Assembly (NCBI GenBank): GCA_964016985.1
Contig: OZ024823.1
Span: 25,136,095 to 25,200,094, forward strand
Length of the DNA: 64,000 nucleotides
Direction: 5' to 3'
Origin: Anodontia alba
Lineage: Eukaryota > Mollusca > Bivalvia > Lucinida > Lucinidae
This document shows positions 55,860 to 64,000 of the stretch, piece after piece. The translations under genes and the position numbers were made by a program. The first letter of the stretch is position 1, and each line of letters opens with the position of its first letter. Below the pieces are notes generated by a model. That model saw only the letters and a program-made list of their open reading frames with translations. It was not told where the DNA came from and did not search any database.

Positions 55860-56350
55860 CAATAAAATTAATGATAAAAACAAAAGGTACACAAATCGAC
55901 GCAAGGACCTGTCATAAGCTCTATGATTTTCTTTACCAAATGTGATCAAAGTTGTTTTGATCGGTTATAGATTATCTGATAAATCGTGGCGCGAACCAGT
56001 GTGCATTTATTTGATTGACACAAATGATAACTGACTTCTCTATAAGAAAGCCCTTCCTTTGTTGATTGTTACGCATACCGTTACCATATTATACCCAATA
56101 TATTCCGACACCCTGCTGGGAATTGCTAAACTTTCAGAGGAGATAACCATTCCAAAGGTTTTTACCGCCCTTCTGAAATTTGATCTTTTCTTAAAGGACA
56201 AAACTTGCTCATCTTGCAAACAAATTGTTTCCTTTTTTGAGTAGACCTTTATGAGAAGTGATTTGGCGTGTAGAAAAGCAAGCAGGAAGTCTGAAATGTT
56301 GTCCTTTGTACAAATGGCGGAAAATCTGCCGATTCAACGTATGTATTCAG
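55860..56350. other. No gene recognised
   Basis: AT-rich with a short frame at 56059-56244 that matches nothing. Confidence 0.5.
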
Positions 56351-56353
56351 ACA

Positions 56354-56490
56354 GACAGGCCTGAGAAAACAGTGTAACGCAGGTGAGACGCTGCAGAACA
56401 CAGCGTCTCACCTGGGTCTGCACTGTTTGCCACTCATCCAGCAATGTTTAGACACAACATTGGGTTGTAAATCGTACTTGTTCAAGGTTT
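56354..56490 (+). repeat. Hairpin-A element at the head of the 46 bp array
   Basis: CAGGCCTGAGAAAACAGTGT, the stem GAGACGCTG-CAGAACA-CAGCGTCTC, CTGGGTCTGCACTGTTTGCC, 'ACTCATCCAGCAATG', then 'CGTACTTGTTCAAGG'. The next base begins the minisatellite, so the array extends the tail of this element. Confidence 0.75.
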
Positions 56491-56493
56491 AGA

Positions 56494-59140
56494 AAAGTAT
56501 GGCAAGGAGTTGAGGTGTCCGAATACTTAGGGTCTAAAATAAGTATGGTACGGCGTTGAGGTGTCCGAATACTATGGGTCTAAAATAAGTATGGTACAGC
56601 GTTGAGGTGTCCGAGTACTAAGGGTCTAAAATAACAATGGTACGGCGTTGAGGTGTCCAAATACATAGAGTCTAAAATAAGTATGGTAAGGAGTTGAGGT
56701 GTCCGAATACTAAGGGTCTAAAGCAAGTATGGTACGGCGTTTAGTAGTCCGAGTACTTAGGGTCTACAATAAGTATGGTACGACGTTGAGGTGTCCGAAT
56801 ACTTATGGTCTATAATAAGTACGGTAAGGAGTTAAGGTGTCCGAATACTATAGGTCTAAAATACGTATGGTACGACGTTGAAGTGTCCGAATACTAAGGG
56901 CCTAAAATAAGTATGGTACGGCGTTGAGGTGTCCGAATACTAAGAGTCTAAAATAAGTATGGTACGGCGTTGAGGTGTTCGAATACTTAGGGTCTAAAAT
57001 AAGTATGGTAAGGAGTTGAGGTGTCTGAAAGCTAAGGGTCTAAAATAAGTATGGTACGGCGTTGAGGTGTCCGAATACTTAGGGTCTAAAATAAGTATAG
57101 TACGGCGTTGAGGTGTCTGAATACTTAGAGTCTAAAATAAGTATGGTAAGGAGTTAAGGTGTCTGAATACTTAGGGTCTAAAATAAGTATGGTAAGGAGT
57201 TAAGGTGTCTGAATACTTAGGGTCTAAAATAAGTATGGTAAGGAGTTAAGGTGTCCGAATACAAAGGATCTAAAATAAGTATGGTACGGCGTTGAGGTGT
57301 CCGAATACTTAGGGTCTAAAATAAGTATGGTAAGGAGTTGAGATGTCCGAATACTAAGGGTCTAAAGTAAGTATGGAATGGCGTTGAGGTGTCCGAATAC
57401 TAAGGGTCTACCATAAGTATGGTACGGCGTTGAGGTGTCCGAATACTTAGGGCCTAAAATAAGTATGGTACAGCGTTGAGGTGTCCGAATACTAAGGGTC
57501 TAAAATAACAATGGTACGGCGTTGAGGTGTCCAAATACATAGAGTCTAAAATAAGTATGGTAAGGAGTTGAGGTGTCCGAATACTAAGGGTCTAAAACAA
57601 GTATGGTACGGCGTTTAGGTGTCCGAGTACTTAGGGTCTACAATAAGTATGGTACGACGTTGAGGTGTCCGAATACTTATGGTCTATAATAAGTACGGTA
57701 AGGAGTTAAGGTGTCCGAATACTATAGGTCTAAAATACGTATGGTACGACGTTGAGGTGTCCGAATACTAAGGGCCTAAAATAAGTATGGTACACCGTTG
57801 AGATGTCCGAATACTAAGGGTCTAAAATAAGTATGGTACGGCGTTGAGGTGTCCGAATACTAAGAGTCTAAAATAAGTATGGTACGGCGTTTAGGTGTTC
57901 GAATACTTAGGGTCTAAAATAAGTATGGTAAGGAGTTGAGGTGTCTGAAAGCTAAGGGTCTAAAATAAGTATGGTACGGCGTTGAGGTGTCCAAATACTT
58001 AGGGTCGAAAATAAGTATAGTACGGCGTTGAGGTGTCTGAATACTTAGGGTCTAAAATAAGTATGGTAAGGAGTTAAGGTGTCTGAATACTTAGGGTCTA
58101 AAATAAGTATGGTAAGGAGTTAAGGTGTCTGAATACTTAGGGTCTAAAATAAGTATGGTAAGGAGTTAAGGTGTCCGAATACAAAGGATCTAAAATAAGT
58201 ATGGTACGGCGTTGAGGTGTCCGAATACTTAGGGTCTAAAATAAGTATGGTAAGGAGTTGAGATGTCCGAATACTAAGGGTCTAAAGTAAGTATGGAATG
58301 GCGTTGAGGTGTCCGAATACTAAGGGTCTAACATAAGTATGGTACGGCGTTGCGGTGTCCGAATACTTAGGGCCTAAAATAAGTATGGTACAGCGTTGAG
58401 GTGTCCGAATACTAAGTGTCTAAAATAAGTATGGTACGGCGTTGAGATGTCCGAATACTTAGGGTCTCAAATAAGTATGGTAAGGAATTGAGGTGTCCAA
58501 ATACCAAGGGTCTAAAATAAGTATGGTACGGCGTTGAGGTGTCCGAATACTTAGGGTCTAAAATAAGTATGGTAAGGAGTTGAGGTGTCTGAATACTAAG
58601 GGTCTAAAATAAGTATGGCATTGAGGTTTCCGAATACTAATAAGTATGGTACGGCGTTGAGGCGTCCGAATACTAAGGTTCTAAAATAAGTATGATACAG
58701 CCTTGAGGTGTCCGAATTCTAAGTGCCTAAAATAAGTATGGTACGGGGTTGAGGTATCCGAATACTAAGGGTCTAAAATAAGTATGGTACAGCGTTCAGG
58801 TGTCCGAATAGTAAGGGTCTAACATAAGTATGGTACGCTGTTCAGGTATCCGAATACTAAGGGTCTAAAATAAGTATGGTACGGCGTTGAGGTGTCCGAA
58901 TACTAAGGGTCTAGAATAAGTACGGTACAGCGTTGAGGTGTCCGAATACTTAGAGCTTAAAACAAGTATGGTAAGGAGTTGAGGTGTCCGAATACTAAGG
59001 GTCTAAAATAAGTATGGTACGGCTTTGAGATGTCCGAATACTAAGGGTCTTAATTAAGTATGGCACGGCCTTGAGGTGTCCGAATACTAAGGGTCTAAAA
59101 TAAGTATAGTACGGCGTTGAGGTGTTCGAATACTTAGGGT
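56494..59140 (+). repeat. 46 bp minisatellite with higher-order repeat
   Basis: About 57 units of AAGTATGGTACGGCGTTGAG + GTGTCCGAATACTTAGGGTC + TAAAAT. Variant units (CGGCG, AGGAG, CAGCG, AACAATGG, CTGAAAGC) recur in the same order 874 bp (19 units) and, after one extra unit near 57.79 kb, 920 bp (20 units) apart. No frame stays open across it. Confidence 0.9.
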
Positions 59141-59860
59141 AAAAAACGGTATTTTAGAACACGTATTACGGTATTTTAGAACAAGTATGGTAAAGAGTTG
59201 AGATGTCCGAATACTTAGGGTAAATACTGTATTTTAGAATCATTATGGTACGGCGTTGAGGTATCCCAATACCTAGGGTAATTACGGTATTTTAGAACAA
59301 GTATGTTAGAATAAGTATGGTATGAAGTTGAGGTGTCCCAATACTTGGGGTAAATACGGTATTTTAGAATACGTATGGTAAGGCGTTGAGGTGTCCGAAT
59401 ACTTAGGGTATATACAGTATTTTATAAGACGGAGTCGAAGTTTCCGAATACTTAGGGTAAATACGGTATTTTAGAACACGTATGTTAGAATAAGTATTTA
59501 TTGTATGGCGTTGAGATGTCCCAATACTTGGGGTAAACACGGTATTTTAGAATAAGTATGGTACGTCGTTGAGGTGTCCCAATACCTAGGGTTTATACAG
59601 TATTTTAGAACAAGTATGTTAGTATAAGTATGGTATGAAGTTGAGGTGTCCCAATACTTAGGGTAAATACGATATTTTAGAACAAGTATGGTAAGTAGTT
59701 GAGGTTTTCCAATACATCGGGTAAATACGGTATATTTGAACAAGTATTGTATGGAGTTGAGGAGTCTGAATACTTAAGGTAAAATGGTATTTTAGAACAA
59801 GTATGGTAAGAAGATTAGGTGTCTCAATATTTGGGGTAAATACGGTACTAAGAGTATGCA
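59141..59860 (+). repeat. ~58 bp longer units of the same minisatellite
   Basis: Here the unit reads GTGTCCCAATACTTAGGGTA then 'AATACGGTATTTTAGAACAAG', i.e. it keeps 12 bp absent from the 46 bp form. Units are more diverged and sometimes doubled (AAGTATGTTAGAATAAGTATGG). Confidence 0.8.
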
Positions 59861-59910
59861 GTCTCCTGATTCCTGAACAGTCTCCTAATTCCAGCAGGCC
59901 TATGACAGTA

Positions 59911-61231
59911 CGAGGGTCGTGCAAAAAGTTCTGTCACTAATAGGCTTACTTAGTTTTATCCCAGGTATATTTTTAAATGCTTCACTGCACTTGAATGGTG
60001 TGTTGAATAGCTAACGATACCCGTTTATTTCGTGCAAACTGCTTTCCAGCTGATCGAGTTATTTCAAATTGAAATAGGTGCAGTCATATACACTGACCAA
60101 TTTACTTGTTACATTGGAACATGGACCAGAAGACTGATATTCGTAGCTATATTAAATGCCGCATTCAAAGATTCAAAGCAGATATTAAATGAATTGTGTG
60201 GTATATATGGACCTCAGACCATTTCAATGCGCACAGTTTTTAGGTGGGTTAAAGCTTTTAAAGCTGGGAAATTTTCTGTCAAAGATGATACCCGTCCTGG
60301 AAGGTCTGTTACCAAGGCTAACATCGCTGTTGTAAAGATTGTGGTCGAACAAGATGCGCGATTGTCAAAGATATAGCTAGTTGTACTGGCATATCAGAAG
60401 GCAGTGTGCAAACAATTCTGAAAAAGCGTTTGGACCTGAGAAAGGTTTGCGCTAGGTGCGTACCTCATTTGCTCACCGAGGAGCAAAAGACACAACGCTT
60501 TAAATGTGCCCGGGAAACTTTTGAAACCATACAAAGGCTGTAATAGTCGGGTTACTACTAACTTGCTAACAAGTGGTGAAACCTGGGTGCACATGTTTGA
60601 GCCAAAAAGAAGGGCTGATAATAAGCAATGGAAGCGAAAAGATCAAAAACGCCCATGTATTGCCAAGAGAACCATGTTCGAAAAAGATGTTGTACGCAAT
60701 TTTCTTTCATTCAAGTGGGCCAGTCGTTCAAGTGCCTTGTCCATCTGGTCATACAGTCACTGGCCGATTCTACAAGAATTATGTACTGAAGAAAGTGAAA
60801 GAGTTTTACAATAAGAAACGACCAAGCAAAGGATGGTCAGGAGTCCACCTTTTACATGACAACGCCTCCTCTCATGAGTGTGAGGTTGTTAAGTCTTTTT
60901 TGGCTTCTGAAAAGGTGAAAGTTTTAAACCAACCACCTTATTCGTCTGACCTGAGTCTCTGTGACTTTTTTTTTATTTCCAAGGCTTAAGACAATGCTTT
61001 CTGGAAATAAGTATACGTCTATAAGTTCTCTTGGCAGCGCTATTTATCAGTATCTCCAACAGATACCAAAAGAAGACTATTAATCTGCTTTTCGCGACTG
61101 GGTAAAAAGGTTACAAAAATGTGTTTCAGTAAAGGGGGAATACTTTGGAGGTTTGTAATAAAAATATGTTTGATAAAACGTAGCACTGAAGTAAGCCGAA
61201 CCCAGTGACAAAACTTATTGCAGGACCCTCG
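59911..61231 (+). mobile_element. Mariner-type transposon, copy 3
   Basis: Ends CGAGGGTCGTGCAAAAAGTT and 'AACTTATTGCAGGACCCTCG' with TA on both sides (59909-59910 and 61232-61233). Length 1321 bp, full size. It sits at the distal end of the minisatellite. It keeps both DNA-binding helices and the whole catalytic region, though frameshifted. Confidence 0.9.
60121..61158 (+). pseudogene. Mariner DD34D transposase, frameshifted
   Basis: Start at 60121 (MDQKTDIRSYIKCRI). An early frameshift separates it from the frame holding the DNA-binding domain IYGPQTISMRTVFRWVKAFK, SVKDDTRPGRSVTKANIAV and KIVVEQDARL (to 60376). Further on, ASCTGISEGSVQTILKKRLD, then SGETWVHMFEPK (Gly-Glu where copy 1 has GDE, so the first catalytic Asp is lost), GVHLLHDNASSHECEVVKSF with the second Asp, and NQPPYSSDLSLCDFF with the third, 34 residues on. 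TAA at 61156. About 345 codons if frames were joined. The lost Asp and multiple indels make it inactive. Confidence 0.85.
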
Positions 61232-61300
61232 TATTTATGCAATACTGAGTAAATACTGAGTAAATCAAACAGACCCAACCATTCGGTAGGCTTGGCCCCG

Positions 61301-61530
61301 AGGTTACATGTTTTATTATTTATTTATGCTCAACTCAGCTGAGCATGAAACTTTTTTTATTAATAAATATGAAAATGCCAATAATAGTTGGCATTTACAT
61401 ATTTATTACCAGAGAAATTTCCATGCTCAGCTATGTTTAGCAAGAAAGAATTCGCAGTTGTTAGTAATTTCAGATTTATTAGCAGGACAAATTTCATGCT
61501 CAATTGAGCATGAAAAAGTTTAATAACCTC
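61301..61530. mobile_element. Palindromic MITE (CTCAGCTGAGC), copy 2
   Basis: AGGTTACATGTTTTATTATT ... CTCAACTCAGCTGAGCATGA at the left; 'CATGAAAAAGTTTAATAACC' at the right. Same order of inner stems as copy 1. Confidence 0.7.
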
Positions 61531-61689
61531 TGGGCCAGGATCCACTGCAAAAAGTATGTATGGCAATATGTTCATTGACAATGCAAATACTGTGAATATG
61601 GAATTAGCCAGTAAAGGCCACACTCATTGAACACAGCCCTCTAAAGACAACGATTAAAGTTTGAATTACACGAAAAAAGAAAAAAAGAA

Positions 61690-61940
61690 AGAAAACAGCA
61701 GCGCCCTAACGGAACAAAGCAGGACTCTAACGAAACAGAACGGCACTACAAAGAAACAAAACAGCACGAAATACACCATTCTAATGAACAGAACAGTACC
61801 CTAACGAACAGAACAGCACTCTCATAAAAGAAAACAGTACTCTAACGAAACACAACAACGCTCTAATGAAATAATACAGCTCTCTAGCGAAACAGAACAC
61901 CCCCTAATGAAATAAAACAACACTTTAATGTATCAGAACA
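61690..61940. repeat. Degenerate ~22 bp minisatellite (CTAACGAAACAGAACAG)
   Basis: Roughly ten units of CTAACGAAACAGAACAGCAC and variants ('CTAATGAACAGAACAGTACC', 'CTAACGAACAGAACAGCACT'). Confidence 0.7.
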
Positions 61941-61948
61941 GTACAAAT

Positions 61949-62100
61949 AGACAGGCTTTAACAAACAGTGTAGAGCCTGATGAGACGCCGCAGAACGCGG
62001 CGAGGTGATAAATTGTACTTGTTCAAATTTCGGAGCCAATATGATACGGAGTTATCCTTAAGGTATCCTTAAGGTGTCCGAATACTTAGGCAACTATGGT
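61949..62100 (+). repeat. Hairpin-A element with one tail module
   Basis: GACAGGCTTTAACAAACAGT, the stem GACGCCGC-AGAAC-GCGGCG, then 'GTACTTGTTCAAATTTCGGA' and one 46/58 bp-type module (ATACGGAGTTATCCTTAAGG ... GTGTCCGAATACTTAGGC). It is the unamplified equivalent of 56354-56540. Confidence 0.7.
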
Positions 62101-62189
62101 ACTCAAACGAATAGAATGAACAAAACAATGAGGAATTACGACACAATTGCCTTGGAGCAGTCAACAGTATAACTTAAACCTGGTCCCGA

Positions 62190-62396
62190 AGTTAAAGAAC
62201 CTTTTTCGTGCTCAACTCAGCTGAGCATGAAATTTGTCCTGCTAATTACAAATAATTGCAAATTCTTTTTTGCTAAACACAGCTGAGCATAAAAAATTCT
62301 TTGCTAATAAATTTGAAAATATCAATTATTATTGGCATTTTCATATTTATTAGCAGACAAAATTTCATGCTAAACACGAAAACAGTTTTATACCTT
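62190..62396. mobile_element. Palindromic MITE (CTCAGCTGAGC), copy 3
   Basis: CTCAACTCAGCTGAGCATGA at the left, a stem 'TTTGCTAATAAATTTGAAAA' / 'TTTTCATATTTATTAGCAGA', and a right end 'AAACAGTTTTATACC'. It is more diverged, and its inner modules run in the opposite order to copies 1 and 2. Confidence 0.65.
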
Positions 62397-63014
62397 GGGC
62401 ATGGTTTAATGTGAGTGCGATTCCTCCTTTCGGTTTCTGCCCAGATAAAAAACTGAAAATGGACAACATTAGAATTAGGGACAAAAAGAAAACTGAGCAA
62501 ATCTAAAACTCAAAAATAAAACGTTGAACATGAATAAACATACAACAAATGAGTGCAAACACAATACACGTATGCATATACAACTTCATAAATACTACTT
62601 GTTGTGCGGCACGTATACTAAAATTGGTAAAATTTCCGTTAATTCGTTATTCGGAAATAGTATAAACAAAAATAATTACATTACAACTTTTGGACAGAGT
62701 AGAACATGCGTTGCTTCTGGGGTTGATTGACATCTACATTTATTTAATTGCTGAATCTCAAGCCACACGCAAAATATACATAAAATGGATGTAAAAAAGT
62801 TCAACGAAACAATCATAACACGCTATTTACTCCGGTGGCAATATCACTGATAAATACATAAATAAATGAGCTGATAAATACATAAATAAATGAGCAGGTG
62901 AAAAAAAAGTAATGTCCGCTATAAAATGGAGAGTTGACTATATTATAAAGTTAAATACTCCATTGCCATAAGCCAAAGATTGTTTGCGATATTTATCCTA
63001 AGTACCCATCACGG
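62397..63014. other. No gene recognised
   Basis: AT-rich. A 23 bp unit (TGATAAATACATAAATAAAT + GAG) is duplicated in tandem near 62848-62893. Confidence 0.5.
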
Positions 63015-63135
63015 TAGGCCTAAGCAGACAGTGTAGATCCTGATCAGACCCTGATCAGACCCCACAGAACGTGGGGTCTGATCAGGGTCTGCCTCTTTGC
63101 CACTCATCCAGCAGCTTTAGACACATCGACAAGTA
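63015..63135. repeat. Hairpin-A element, extended stem
   Basis: CAGTGTAGATCCTGATCAGA, then CCCTGATCAGACCCCAC-AGAAC-GTGGGGTCTGATCAGGG (two arms of 17 around a 5-base loop), then TCTGCCTCTTTGCCACTCAT and 'ACATCGACAAGT'. The stem has an extra CTGATCAGAC repeat. Confidence 0.75.
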
Positions 63136-63146
63136 AAAAATTAACC

Positions 63147-63427
63147 ATTCCTCTGATTCAAGTGGCGTATGCTGGCTGAGTCCATGGTGTAGTCCATTCC
63201 TCTGATTCAAGTGGCATATGCCACTTGAATCAGAGGAATGGACTACACCATGGACTCAGCCAGCGCAGATTCCACACCCAAAGGCATTCGTCTGATTCAA
63301 GTGGCATATATATATGCCACTTGAATCAGAGGAATGGACTACACCATGGACTCAGCCAGCATATGCCACTTGAATCAGAGGAATGGACTACACCATGGAC
63401 TCAGCCAGCGCAGATTCCACACCCAAA
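63147..63427. repeat. Head-to-head array of a 49 bp unit; 94 bp perfect palindrome
   Basis: The unit is ATATGCCACTTGAATCAGAG + GAATGGACTACACCATGGAC + TCAGCCAGC. There are two minus-strand copies (the first partial, from 63147) followed by three plus-strand copies (starting near 63216, 63312 and 63361). 63171-63264 is an exact 94 bp palindrome centred on CATATG. The two spacers GCAGATTCCACACCCAAAG are identical. An ORF reads through the plus-strand part but is a by-product of the repeat. Confidence 0.9.
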
Positions 63428-64000
63428 GAAAGGTAATTATCTTTTTCTGTGCTGTGATCTTTGCAAAGGATTGGGTAGTACACTTCATCTGAACATTCTA
63501 ATAATGTGGGATACCCACCAGTTTTCTGACTGAAAATGTCTGAATAGTCCTCGGTCCATCTCTCGTGAATGACATGTCTTCAATAAGGAGTGTTCCTAAT
63601 TTGTCTTTGACGGTGGTAGACATTGCTTGATTCTTTTCTTTACCAGGCCTTATCAGTTCAGTTTATACCTGCACTGATGTCACAAACAGATCCAAAGATT
63701 TTATTGATGCGTGTCGTGGTCTCCATAGTGACCTTAAGGTCAGGGTCGTAAAATTAGAAGTTTTGCATTAAATTGGCGGTGGCTCCGGCTGAGATTGTAC
63801 GTGACTCTCTGGTCACTTGCTCTAGTAAACTTCTTGCAGGATTGACCATTCCATTTCAAGGCGGTATTGCTGTTGCAGTTCAATTCATTTAGTTTGCTCT
63901 GATTCCGTTAGAGTGCTGTTTTGTGATGTCATTCTAACTGCATTCTGTGCCGTGCGTATTCATATTATATGCCTGCATTATAACTCCAGTCGGCGTGTGT
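63428..64000. other. No gene recognised
   Basis: Near 63690-63760, 'CAAACAGATCCAAAGATTTT' and 'ATAGTGACCTTAAGGTCAGG' resemble the internal units of the element at 17121-17905. Nothing coding. Confidence 0.45.

Noticed and set aside
56494..59860. CRISPR-like array of regular repeats
   Set aside because: There are no unique spacers; the 46 bp units are directly joined and vary like a satellite. The setting is animal DNA.
63225..63533. 102-codon frame in the 49 bp array
   Set aside because: It is generated by the repeat period (peptide repeats like NQRNGLHHGLSQ); no independent coding support.

Overview
The window looks like non-genic DNA from an invertebrate animal, most likely a bivalve mollusc. 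That assignment is inference: it rests on many short palindromic elements, hairpin-headed repeats with GCCCC or GAGCT stems, tRNA-derived SINEs ending in a TTAAAC/GTAAAACC-type tail, and an AT-rich background with long poly-A/T runs. There is no prokaryotic gene density, no operon and no rRNA. Only one short stretch, a probable terminal exon on the minus strand near 12.2-12.5 kb, looks like a host protein-coding gene. Almost all other open frames are chance frames in repeats or pieces of decayed transposons.

Layout. 0-5 kb: degenerate hairpin elements, palindromic MITEs and a dispersed repeat with internal ~470 bp units. 5.1-5.3 kb: a CpG-rich island with five CRE-like sites and a TATA-like box. 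5.3-10 kb: low-complexity DNA and a ~190 bp triplication. 10-19 kb: MITEs, a truncated SINE, the candidate exon and hairpin-headed elements. 19.2-21.3 kb: a complete Tc1-type (DD34E) transposon inside one of two tandem tRNA-like SINE units. 21.5-25.9 kb: hairpin-headed elements, a SINE and palindromic MITEs. 26.06-27.38 kb: mariner copy 1 (DD34D). 27.5-29.4 kb: AT-rich degenerate repeats. 29.4-34.2 kb: a decayed LINE with ORF1 tail, endonuclease, reverse transcriptase and a cysteine/histidine C-terminus. 34.2-38.4 kb: GGTCCAA-motif elements, MITEs and a ~42 bp minisatellite. 39.7-44.7 kb: a ~167 bp tandem array interrupted by mariner copy 2 and by a hairpin-capped element. 45.1-48.1 kb: a 1.3 kb tandem duplication. 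48.9-56.4 kb: long hairpins, a SINE and MITEs. 56.5-59.9 kb: a 46 bp minisatellite with a 19/20-mer higher-order repeat. 59.91-61.23 kb: mariner copy 3. 61.3-64 kb: MITEs and a striking head-to-head array of a 49 bp unit containing a 94 bp perfect palindrome.

How the parts relate. The autonomous-type elements (Tc1, mariner, LINE) are all broken by frameshifts or deletions. Several insertions can be read against an intact paralogous empty site in the same window: Tc1 against the neighbouring SINE unit, mariner copy 1 against 34.5 kb, and a hairpin MITE against the partner of the 45-48 kb duplication. Two palindromic families keep pairing in their stems while the stem sequence changes. Both minisatellites use modules that also occur singly in dispersed elements, which suggests that transposon tails seeded the arrays. 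All statements come from reading the sequence by eye; copy numbers and boundaries are approximate unless an exact repeat is cited.
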